This document shows positions 26,321 through 33,558 of a stretch of DNA of 34,415 nt, piece by piece; within the stretch, counting starts at the first letter, position 1; each line of letters starts with the position of its first letter. The DNA is from Deltaproteobacteria bacterium (GTDB taxonomy: Bacteria > Desulfobacterota > DSM-4660 > Desulfatiglandales > HGW-15): NCBI GenBank assembly GCA_016931115.1, contig JAFGFM010000034.1, positions 1 to 34,415 of the forward strand. Direction: 5' to 3'. The notes under the pieces are model-generated. The model saw nothing but the letters and a program-made list of their open reading frames with translations, did no database searches and was not told the DNA's origin. The translations under genes and the position numbers were made by a program.

Positions 26321-26725
26321 CTACTTTCTGATAATAAAACTGGAACGGACAGTACTGGCGCCAAAATATTTTTTTGAGAAATTCTCAACTTGCTCTATGT
26401 CAAACTCTTTACATGAAAAGATATTGAGATAGGCAGCCCTGTATTCTTTTGAAAAATGCCCTGTCACTGAACCCTCTTCAGAAAACTGAATAATCGATAA
26501 AAGCCTGCTGCTCTCAATACCTTCACCGGAACATGAGGATATTGGTTCACCGGAGGGTTTCATGCCTGATGCATCAAACAGTCTACCTGGAAAACTTCTT
26601 ATCAAACCTGTATCGGATATGGTATCAATGTCGCAACCATACAGGTCAAGCACCAGCTCACGACCGAAAATAACAGGGGATAAAGGCACCCTGTTTTTCT
26701 TATTTTTAACTGCGGTTAATGTCAT
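26321..26725 (-). CDS. divergent SpeD-like (AdoMet decarboxylase-related) protein
   Basis: A 134-aa protein that aligns with class 1b AdoMet decarboxylase over its whole length: FGRELVLDLYGCD at 20-32 corresponds to the family start, and EYRAAYLNIFSC at 94-105 corresponds to the strand carrying the catalytic cysteine. The self-processing motif ESHLSIHTWPE of the true SpeD encoded nearby is absent. In an ungapped alignment, the residues equivalent to the T. maritima Ser55, His68 and Cys83 are Ser77, His90 and Cys105, while the pyruvoyl-forming serine (Ser63) becomes Gly85. A gapped alignment could place Ser82 there instead. Its ATG overlaps the speE stop by 4 nt. It may be an inactive partner or regulator of SpeD, or an enzyme with another substrate. 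I found no further evidence to choose. Confidence 0.7.
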   Translation of the reverse strand: MTLTAVKNKKNRVPLSPVIFGRELVLDLYGCDIDTISDTGLIRSFPGRLFDASGMKPSGEPISSCSGEGIESSRLLSIIQFSEEGSVTGHFSKEYRAAYLNIFSCKEFDIEQVENFSKKYFGASTVRSSFIIRK

Positions 26726-27576
26726 ATAAGGCGTTCATTTAAAAAACCCGGGACATAAAAGGCCCCGATGTGTACCCCGGGGTTATAATATCTGGTTTTT
26801 ATTTTAGATGCGGATGATTTTTGCTCAAGTGAATTTAGGCTTGTTTTACAAGGATCGATTTTATCGGAACAGAACATCGCAGAGAAAAAGCCGCCAACAT
26901 AGGTTGGTATGGCAAATACATAAGGTCTTACAATCTGAAAAATATCTTTTAAAAGGATATATGACGCCCTCTGCTCATCAGGCTGCATATGAATGGAACC
27001 GGTCTGACATACCATTATGCCATCTGGAGAGAGAAGATCGTGGATACCCCCGTAAAACTCCTTTGAGAAAAGGACTGTTGCAGGGCCGATCGGATCAGAG
27101 GAGTCAACTATAATAACATCATATTTTACATCGGTCTCTTTCACAAACCTTGCGCCATCAGTTACTACAAGATCTGCCCTTATATCATCAAATGCCCCAT
27201 TACTTATCGTAGGCAAAAACTCTTTGCAGATATTGATCACAGCAGGGTCTATCTCAACGATTGTTGCCTTCTTTACATGCCTGTGCCTTAAGACCTCCCT
27301 CAATATACCGCCGTCTCCCCCTCCTATTACAAGTACCTTTTCAGGATTCGGGTGAGACAGCAGAGGTATATGAGACATCATCTCGTGATATATAAATTCA
27401 TCTTTTTCAGTTGCCTGAACAACCCCGTCCAAGAGGAGCATCCTGCCATACAGGCTGGATTCCACCACCTTCATGTGCTGGAATTCGGAACTGTTTTCGT
27501 AGAGAATGGACTCTATCCTGTAATGGGTTTCAATATCCTTCCATCTTTCAATTACCCATTGGTGATCCTGGGTCAT
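26722..27576 (-). CDS. speE: spermidine synthase
   Basis: Transfers the aminopropyl group of decarboxylated AdoMet to putrescine or a related amine. The nucleotide-binding GGGDGG is at 85-90, the acidic VEID at 107-110, and the catalytic DSSDPIGPA begins at Asp158 with Asp161. YHEMMSHIPL (63-72) is the conserved substrate-side motif. The length of 284 aa is normal. The gene overlaps speD by 4 nt upstream and the speD-like gene by 4 nt downstream, so all three are translationally coupled. Acceptor preference (putrescine, agmatine or cadaverine) cannot be read with confidence. Confidence 0.95.
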   Translation of the reverse strand: MTQDHQWVIERWKDIETHYRIESILYENSSEFQHMKVVESSLYGRMLLLDGVVQATEKDEFIYHEMMSHIPLLSHPNPEKVLVIGGGDGGILREVLRHRHVKKATIVEIDPAVINICKEFLPTISNGAFDDIRADLVVTDGARFVKETDVKYDVIIVDSSDPIGPATVLFSKEFYGGIHDLLSPDGIMVCQTGSIHMQPDEQRASYILLKDIFQIVRPYVFAIPTYVGGFFSAMFCSDKIDPCKTSLNSLEQKSSASKIKTRYYNPGVHIGAFYVPGFLNERLI

Positions 27577-27986
27577 GATGCGATAATTCCCCTCCTGATC
27601 TCCTGTACATCGATCCTGAAAGGCTTGAATTCTTTTTCAAAAACAGGGATCGCAAGATGAGGATTCAGTGTCCCGCATACAAACAGATCAAGTGCCGCGT
27701 AATCATATTCCGGCCATGTATGGATACTTAAATGAGATTCCTGAAGGATAGCTACACCGGATATTCCGCCATTGGGAGTAAAGACATGAAGGTCAATACC
27801 GAGCATAGTTGCACCACAGGTATTGATCGCTTTAATAAAGATTTCCCGGATCCGGCTGGAATCATCCAGGAAATGCTTTGTCCAGAGTTCAATAAGCAGA
27901 TGAACCCCGGTATATTTCACGTCACCGTCCTGGCAGCAAAATTCTCTTGCATATAAATAATCTTTGTTTAATGTTATATTTTTCAT
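27573..27986 (-). CDS. speD: S-adenosylmethionine decarboxylase proenzyme
   Basis: Pyruvoyl enzyme that makes the aminopropyl donor for spermidine. The self-cleavage motif ESHLSIHTWPE is at 83-93, so cleavage should fall between Glu83 and Ser84. Ser76, His89 and Cys104 match the processing and catalytic residues of the class 1b enzyme from T. maritima. Conserved family sequence begins only at about residue 27 (GVHLLIELW). The ATG at 27986 has the nearest AGGAG 15 nt away, which is far; that site suits an out-of-frame ATG at 27996 much better. An in-frame GTG at 27920 (residue 23) would give a 115-aa protein of more usual length. The true start is therefore uncertain. Confidence 0.93.
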   Translation of the reverse strand: MKNITLNKDYLYAREFCCQDGDVKYTGVHLLIELWTKHFLDDSSRIREIFIKAINTCGATMLGIDLHVFTPNGGISGVAILQESHLSIHTWPEYDYAALDLFVCGTLNPHLAIPVFEKEFKPFRIDVQEIRRGIIAS

Positions 27987-27996
27987 CTATACTCAT
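27922..27996 (-). CDS. possible 24-aa leader peptide upstream of and overlapping speD
   Basis: ATG at 27996 lies 5 nt after AAGGAG, ideal spacing, and opens a 24-codon frame (MSIDEKYNIKQRLFICKRIL, then LPGR) that ends with TGA at 27922-27924. The frame differs from speD and overlaps its first 21 codons. The stop is one nucleotide from an in-frame speD GTG (27918-27920), so coupled re-initiation is conceivable. The evidence is positional only. The alternative is that the ATG at 27986 is used despite the long spacing and this frame is accidental. Confidence 0.4.
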   Translation of the reverse strand: MSIDEKYNIKQRLFICKRILLPGR

Positions 27997-28020
27997 AAAA
28001 ACTCCTTTTCCTTTTATTTT

Positions 28021-28051
28021 TACCTGAATAGTGCTGAGCATCCTTCAGGTA
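28021..28051 (-). promoter_or_regulatory. leader hairpin upstream of speD
   Basis: TACCTGAA (28044-28051 read leftward) pairs with TTCAGGTA (28021-28028), with an inner TGCT-C-AGCA helix in the 15-nt loop. It ends a few nucleotides before the purine-rich ribosome binding site of the speD leader frame. It could be an RNA regulatory structure or a DNA operator. No known riboswitch was recognised. Confidence 0.45.
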
Positions 28052-28102
28052 CAATAAAACAAGGCATGTCGAATAAACCAAACTGATTGAAAAATCAATA
28101 AA

Positions 28103-28227
28103 AAAATGTGTTTTACACATTTTAGATCATGTTTATTATAAAGAGCTGTTGAATAAAAAGAATATTAATATTATATTGGCCACATGCATACTTAATACTG
28201 TAAAAATGACCTATTTTACTGTATATT
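28103..28227. promoter_or_regulatory. hairpin and repeat motifs in the speD / CoA-disulfide reductase divergent region
   Basis: AAAATGTGT (28103-28111) and ACACATTTT (28115-28123) form a 9-bp stem with a 3-nt loop. Further right, ACTGTA is directly repeated at 28197-28202 and 28218-28223, 21 bp apart, and GTAAAA/TTTTAC form an inverted repeat between them. TATATT at 28222-28227 could be a rightward -10. Spacing of about two helical turns suits a regulator binding beside a promoter, but no known box is matched. Confidence 0.35.
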
Positions 28228-28273
28228 TTTTTAATATTTGTCTATCTGCCCATAAATTTTGAAAGGATAAAAA

Positions 28274-29926
28274 ATGGCAAAAAAACTGCTCATAATCGGT
28301 GGTGTAGCTGGAGGCGCAACAGCGGCTTCCAGGGCAAGAAGAATTGATGAAGCCGCAGAGATAATCCTTTTTGAGAGGGGTGAATATATCTCCTTTGCCA
28401 ATTGCGGCCTGCCCTATTACATCGGTAAGATTATCAAAGAAAGGGAAAGCCTGCTGGTGACCACAGCCGCCGCATTTAAGGCAAGATATAACATAGATAT
28501 CAGACCCTTTTCCGAGGTTACTGAAATAGACAGGAACAGTAAGGAGGTTATGGTAAGGGAGATAAAAACAGGTAAGAGCTACAAAGAGAGCTATGACAAG
28601 ATCATACTCTCGCCCGGGGCTGAACCTGTCAGGCCACCGCTTGAAGGAATAAACATAAAAAATATATACAGCTTAAGAAGCATCCCTGACTCTGACCTTA
28701 TTAAGGCCCATGTGGATGAAAAAAACCCTGAATCCGCAGTAATAATAGGCGGCGGGTTTATTGGTCTTGAAATGGCTGAAAACCTCGTACACAGAGGAAT
28801 AAAGGTTACCATTATCGAGATGCTTGATCAGGTCATGGCCCCGGTCGATTACGAGATGGCCTCTATGGTTCATGCACATTTAAAGGAAAAGGGTGTCGGG
28901 CTTATCCTGGGAGACGGGGTAAAGTCCTTTTCCATGTCAGAAAACCAGGTAAAGGTGATAACCGGCAAGGGTGTGGAGGTCAAATGCGATATGGTTATAC
29001 TCTCCATAGGCATCAGGGCAGAAAGCGTACTAGCCAGAAACACCGGTCTTAATATAGGAAAACGCGGGGGTATAGTAGTTGATTCAGGTATGAGGACATC
29101 AGACCCTGATATTTATGCGGTTGGTGACGCTGTAGAGATCAGGGATTATGTATCCGGATTTCCTGTAATGACCGCACTTGCAGGGCCGGCAAACAAGCAG
29201 GCTAGAATAGCCGCTGACAATGCAATGGGAAGAAATGCAAAATTCAGAGGAACCATGGGGACTGCTGTTGCAAAGGTATTTGATCTGGTTGTCGCCTCTA
29301 CAGGCAATAATGAAAAGAGCCTGAAACAGAATAATTTGCCCTATCTGGTAAGCTACACCCACTCAGGGTCACATGCAGGTTATTACCCTGACGCAGAGAT
29401 GATGGCCATCAAGCTTATATTTTCACCGGGAAGCGGAAGGATACTAGGGGCGCAGATAATCGGCGGAAAAGGGGTGGATAAAAGGATAGATGTGCTCGCC
29501 ACTGCCATATACGGCTTTATGACTGTGGATGACCTTGAGGAGCTTGAACTTGCATATGCCCCGCCCTTTTCATCCGCAAAAGATCCGGTAAATATAGCCG
29601 GTTTTGTGGCCTCAAATATCCTTAAAGGGGATGTGCAGACGGTCAACTGGGATGACCTGAAGGGCATTGACAGTGAAGATGAGATACTCATAGACCTGAG
29701 AGACAAAAACGAGCTTGATGAATCGGGCATTATAGAAGGGGCCATCAATATCCCCTTAAGTGAACTCAGGGAGAGGCTTCCTGAACTGGACAGGACAAAA
29801 AGCTATATCCCCTTCTGCGCCATAGGCCTGAGAGGGTATCTGGGGCACAGGATACTTGTCCAGAACGGCTTTAAATCAAGAAACCTTAGCGGAGGGTACA
29901 AGACCTACAAGGTAACTGCGAAGTAG
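28274..29926 (+). CDS. CoA-disulfide reductase-like FAD oxidoreductase with rhodanese domain
   Basis: Flavoprotein of the CoADR-rhodanese (Npsr-type) family. The FAD motif GGVAGGATAASRARR is at 9-23, and the single redox cysteine is Cys44 in SFANCGLPYYIG. A second dinucleotide motif, VIIGGGFIGLEMAE, lies near 155-168. The C-terminal rhodanese domain (~460-550) has its active cysteine Cys515 in CAIGLRG. Related enzymes reduce CoA persulfide, polysulfide or CoA disulfide using NAD(P)H, and an anaerobe living with sulfide or sulfur compounds would use it for sulfur reduction or thiol balance. The length of 550 aa is right. GAAAGGATAAAAAATG supplies the ribosome binding site. It is followed by a repeat-rich gap, so it may be transcribed alone. 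Confidence 0.9.
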   Translation: MAKKLLIIGGVAGGATAASRARRIDEAAEIILFERGEYISFANCGLPYYIGKIIKERESLLVTTAAAFKARYNIDIRPFSEVTEIDRNSKEVMVREIKTGKSYKESYDKIILSPGAEPVRPPLEGINIKNIYSLRSIPDSDLIKAHVDEKNPESAVIIGGGFIGLEMAENLVHRGIKVTIIEMLDQVMAPVDYEMASMVHAHLKEKGVGLILGDGVKSFSMSENQVKVITGKGVEVKCDMVILSIGIRAESVLARNTGLNIGKRGGIVVDSGMRTSDPDIYAVGDAVEIRDYVSGFPVMTALAGPANKQARIAADNAMGRNAKFRGTMGTAVAKVFDLVVASTGNNEKSLKQNNLPYLVSYTHSGSHAGYYPDAEMMAIKLIFSPGSGRILGAQIIGGKGVDKRIDVLATAIYGFMTVDDLEELELAYAPPFSSAKDPVNIAGFVASNILKGDVQTVNWDDLKGIDSEDEILIDLRDKNELDESGIIEGAINIPLSELRERLPELDRTKSYIPFCAIGLRGYLGHRILVQNGFKSRNLSGGYKTYKVTAK

Positions 29927-29965
29927 TGTCCATCCAGAGAGAGACAAATTCCGGATGGACACTAC
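29923..29965. repeat. 13-bp inverted repeat starting in a stop codon
   Basis: GTAGTGTCCATCC (29923-29935) is inverted as GGATGGACACTAC (29953-29965), with a 17-nt loop. The left arm includes the TAG stop of the preceding gene. There is no U-tract, so it is either a Rho-type or processing hairpin, or a REP-like element inserted at the gene end. Confidence 0.65.
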
Positions 29966-29977
29966 CTAGGTATAATT

Positions 29978-30165
29978 AACCACGGAGAGCACGGAATAGG
30001 ATTTAAAAAATTTACTCTCCGTGATCTCCGTGTCCTTGTATGGTTGAAGTGACAGATTAAAATTGAACCGCAAAGACACAAAGGGCGCTAAGAAAAACAA
30101 ATATTATTTATTGATAAAATAATAAAAAGATTTTCTCCGTGCTCTCCGTGTACTCCCTGGTTAAA
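29978..30165. repeat. cluster of imperfect ACGGAGAGCACGGA-type repeats
   Basis: AACCACGGAGAGCACGGA (29978-29995) faces CTCCGTGATCTCCGTGTCC (30016-30034) and GGTT (30042-30045). A second unit has GAACCGCAAAGACACAAAGG (30065-30084) facing CTCCGTGCTCTCCGTGTAC (30135-30153) and TGGTT. Each unit is a long imperfect inverted repeat with direct sub-repeats. They look like short interspersed elements of the REP or MITE kind; no gene is present in this 286-nt gap. The pgm promoter must lie within or just after them. Confidence 0.6.
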
Positions 30166-30212
30166 ATTGATGTTAACGTATTTAAAGCTTTATTTTTTCT
30201 GGAGACATTATA

Positions 30213-31847
30213 ATGGCATCTGCAATTCATGAGTTTGCAGGCAAGATCGCGCCTGAATCGGTTCTGATCAATCCGGATAAACTTGTTTCAGCATACTATG
30301 CAGCTGATCTATCCGGCCCTGTTTCATTCGGCACATCAGGGCACAGGGGAACATCCATCAAGGGCACATTCAACGAACTTCATATTGCTGCCACATCACA
30401 GGCTATATGTGAATACCGCAGATCAAAGGGTATTAAAGGCCCGCTTTTTATGGGTTTTGACCCCCATGCACTATCCATACCTGCATTCAGGACTGCCCTT
30501 GAGGTGTTTGCTGCAAATGATGTGGAGACCATCATCCATAAAAATGATCAGTTCACACCAACGCCTGTGATTTCATTCCTTATACTTGAACATAATAAAC
30601 AGGATCAACACCATCAGGCAGATGGCGTTGTTGTTACCCCTTCACACAACCCTCCAAGGGATGGGGGGTTCAAGTACAATCCGCCAAGCGGTGGCCCCGC
30701 TGATGTGGATGCAACAGACTGGATACAGGAGAGGGCTAACGAGCTGATAAAGAATAAAGGAAGGGATATAAAAAGGGTCCCATATGAAACCGCCTGCAAA
30801 AAAGAGAATGTGCATGCGCAGGATTTCATGATGCAATTTATCAGGTCATTGTCCAGTGTGGTTGATATGAAACTGATAAAGGATGCGGGCATCAGGATCG
30901 GCGCTGACCCCATGGGTGGCGCTGGCACGGGTTTCTGGCAGCCATTAGCAGAGCTCTATAGCCTTGATATAGATGTGGTCAATAAAAAGACAGACCCGAC
31001 ATTCAGCTTCATGACCCTTGATTCAGATGGTGAGATCAGGATGGACTGCTCCTCACCCTATGCAATGGCAGGTCTTATTGCCATGGCAGACAAATATGAT
31101 ATTGCATGGGGAAATGACCCTGATTTTGACAGGCACGGTATTGTATGCCCTGATGGCCTCATGAACCCGAACCATTATCTTTCTGTTGCCATCTGGTACC
31201 TCCTTAAAAACAGGGCGGGCTGGAATAAGGATATCACCATAGGCAAGACCCTTGTAAGCAGCAGCATGATTGACAGGGTTGTTAATGCCTCAGGCAAGGG
31301 TTTATATGAAGTGCCTGTGGGTTTTAAATGGTTCGTTCAGGGGCTGCTTGATGGGAAAATTGCATTTGGCGGTGAAGAGAGCGCTGGCGCAACCTTTTTA
31401 AGGATGGATGGCTCGACATGGACAACAGATAAGGATGGCTTCTGCATGACCCTTCTGGCAGCTGAGATACTCGCAAAAACAGGAAAATGCCCCTCCGATA
31501 TATATAAAAACATCCTCATCCCCCTGCATGGTGAACCCTTTTACCAGAGAAAAGATGAGGCCATAAGCGATGAACAGAAAAGGTTGTTAAAGGGGCTAAA
31601 ACCTCAAGATATTAAAACAGATAGAGTGGCCGGTAAAAAGATCATTGAGGTTTTAACCAGGGCACCAGGTAACAATGCCTTAATAGGCGGGGTCAAGGTG
31701 ACACTTGAAGGCGGTTCATGGTTTGCCATAAGGCCATCAGGCACAGAGCCCAGGATGAAGATATACATAGAGAGCTTTGAGGGTAAAGGGCTCTGGCAGA
31801 GGATCTATGAGGAGGCCCTGCCCCTTATATTCGGAAATATAAAATGA
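30213..31847 (+). CDS. pgm: phosphoglucomutase (alpha-D-glucose 1,6-bisphosphate-dependent)
   Basis: Interconverts glucose 1-phosphate and glucose 6-phosphate for glycogen, LPS and nucleotide-sugar synthesis. FGTSGHRGTS at 39-48 and the phosphoserine loop TPSHNPP with Ser144 are present. The metal loop reads DPDFDRHG, the sugar loop GGEESAGA, and the phosphate-binding RPSGTEPR is near the end. The length of 544 aa matches the E. coli Pgm type rather than the shorter ManB/GlmM types. GGAG precedes the ATG by 9 nt. The next gene overlaps its stop by 4 nt. Confidence 0.96.
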   Translation: MASAIHEFAGKIAPESVLINPDKLVSAYYAADLSGPVSFGTSGHRGTSIKGTFNELHIAATSQAICEYRRSKGIKGPLFMGFDPHALSIPAFRTALEVFAANDVETIIHKNDQFTPTPVISFLILEHNKQDQHHQADGVVVTPSHNPPRDGGFKYNPPSGGPADVDATDWIQERANELIKNKGRDIKRVPYETACKKENVHAQDFMMQFIRSLSSVVDMKLIKDAGIRIGADPMGGAGTGFWQPLAELYSLDIDVVNKKTDPTFSFMTLDSDGEIRMDCSSPYAMAGLIAMADKYDIAWGNDPDFDRHGIVCPDGLMNPNHYLSVAIWYLLKNRAGWNKDITIGKTLVSSSMIDRVVNASGKGLYEVPVGFKWFVQGLLDGKIAFGGEESAGATFLRMDGSTWTTDKDGFCMTLLAAEILAKTGKCPSDIYKNILIPLHGEPFYQRKDEAISDEQKRLLKGLKPQDIKTDRVAGKKIIEVLTRAPGNNALIGGVKVTLEGGSWFAIRPSGTEPRMKIYIESFEGKGLWQRIYEEALPLIFGNIK

Positions 31848-33481
31848 ACAGATATTCGATATATAAAATACTGCCTTCTGCACTGTTTATTGTCATTACT
31901 CTCTCATTCACCTGTTCAGGAAAGCCATTCAGGACATCTATAGATAATAATAAAGTGAGCCATATACATAAACCAGCCATCTCAGAACAAGACACCGTAG
32001 AAAAAAATAGCAGGGAAGAGAATCTGCGATTATCATCTGATATCACCAAGCTCAAAAAACTATCAAATGAACTTGAGTCTTTGAAGTCCGAGATGCTGGA
32101 AATGAGGGCGAACTCAAAGGTGTGGACAATGGAGTATTTCCCGCCAGAAGAGCATGACAGGATAGAAAATATCCTTTTCAGGTACCTTATGATCAGAAAC
32201 GCCCTGTGGGAGATCATAGACTGCTACAAGGATTACAGGGAGCATTTCACAACCCCTGAAACCCAGACAAAGGGATTCATCATCGGTTACAGTGCAGGTC
32301 TGCACCTTACCTCCTACACATCTATGCTTGTCGCCACATTTATTAATGAACCGGCTGGCAAACGTAAACTTAATGAGGCATATCCGAGGTCTGAGATAAA
32401 GGCAGATACATATGAGATGCTTCTTTCAAGCCTCACATCTATTGATCACATGGAGGCTATCAAGGTTGCATGGGTGCTGTTTAATAATGAAAAGGCTGAC
32501 ACCTCTTCAGTGCTTTACACCATCTACAGCACTGACCTCGAATATCAGGCTGTAATTGACCGGATAGGCGATCTCTACAACCAGACAGATGAGAGGATCA
32601 CATATATCCTCAAAAAGAAATCCCTGCTCTTTCCTAAAACAGTCAACAGGTTAAGGCATTCTGTAATCTTAACACTGGCAGAGACCATGAAGGATAAAGT
32701 GGGGGATAATCTCTATGCAATCAGGGGTCTGCTTTTTTCCAATGTAAGTGATATAAAGATGCCTCTTACACGGCCCATTCAATTTACAGATGAACAAAAA
32801 AAGGAACTCCACTCTATTCTAAGACCGGGTGATATTATACTCACCTATACAGCAGGGTACATGAGCAATATCTTTTTACCGGGATCATTCAAGCATGGCA
32901 TCACCTATGTGGGTGACAGATCCGCAAGGAAAATTCCAGGGCTTGCAAGTGATCCTAAAGCGCTTCTTGCAGGCATAAATATCAATAAACTTGAAGAGGA
33001 TTTTAATACTGACCTTCTTGAGTCAGGTCTCAAGGCAGATGTTATAGAAGCGGTTGCAGAGGGTGTTATCTTTAATTCCCTTGATCTCCTGCTTGATACC
33101 CATATCAACAGGATGGTTGTCTTAAGGCCCAGGCTGTCGATGGAGGAGAGCAAAGAGGCCATCACCATTTTATTTGCGCTTCTTGGTTCAGACTATGATT
33201 TCAAGTTTGATTTTAATGACGGCTCATACCTCTGCTGTACAGAGGTGATATACAGGGCATTAAACTCAAGGGGCGATTTTAATTTTGGCCTTGTAAAAAG
33301 GATGGGCACCCCGACACTGAGCGCTGATGATATCCTTGAATACTATGTGAGGAATGAATACAGGCCATTTGACATTATTGTTTATGCGGAGAAAGATCGT
33401 TCATCAGATGGCCATATGGCAAGCCTTTATAAAGGGGATAAAGGGTTGAAACAGTTGAAGAGGCTCATGAATATACAATGA
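31844..33481 (+). CDS. exported YiiX-like permuted papain-fold protein with large N-terminal region
   Basis: 545 aa. Residues 1-24 are a signal sequence; LSFTC could be an atypical lipobox with Cys24, but Thr before the cysteine is unusual. Residues ~50-95 are charged and predicted coiled coil. Residues ~100-310 are helical and unrecognised. Residues ~320-515 match the permuted NlpC/P60-papain amidase (YiiX/YaeF) fold: LRPGDIILTYT at 326-336, catalytic His351 in FKHGITYVG, and Cys465 in YLCCTEVIYRAL. Such enzymes are hydrolases or transferases acting on amide or ester bonds in lipids or envelope material. The overlap with pgm (ATGA) indicates coupled translation and suggests an envelope-polymer role, but substrate and location are inferred. 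Confidence 0.7.
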   Translation: MNRYSIYKILPSALFIVITLSFTCSGKPFRTSIDNNKVSHIHKPAISEQDTVEKNSREENLRLSSDITKLKKLSNELESLKSEMLEMRANSKVWTMEYFPPEEHDRIENILFRYLMIRNALWEIIDCYKDYREHFTTPETQTKGFIIGYSAGLHLTSYTSMLVATFINEPAGKRKLNEAYPRSEIKADTYEMLLSSLTSIDHMEAIKVAWVLFNNEKADTSSVLYTIYSTDLEYQAVIDRIGDLYNQTDERITYILKKKSLLFPKTVNRLRHSVILTLAETMKDKVGDNLYAIRGLLFSNVSDIKMPLTRPIQFTDEQKKELHSILRPGDIILTYTAGYMSNIFLPGSFKHGITYVGDRSARKIPGLASDPKALLAGININKLEEDFNTDLLESGLKADVIEAVAEGVIFNSLDLLLDTHINRMVVLRPRLSMEESKEAITILFALLGSDYDFKFDFNDGSYLCCTEVIYRALNSRGDFNFGLVKRMGTPTLSADDILEYYVRNEYRPFDIIVYAEKDRSSDGHMASLYKGDKGLKQLKRLMNIQ

Positions 33482-33558
33482 ATCTATTTTTTGTTGGTTT
33501 ATTAAAGCTATTTAAGTTAAATATTTCTCTATAACCTGTTAATGACAAGGAGGATAAA

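Noticed and set aside
28087-28098. TTGA-AAAA-TCAA as an FNR-type box
   Set aside because: The half-sites are 2 nt too close compared with TTGAT-N4-ATCAA, and in AT-rich DNA such a match is expected by chance.
29978-30165. CRISPR array
   Set aside because: The repeated blocks are imperfect, inverted and irregularly spaced, and no cas gene is near.
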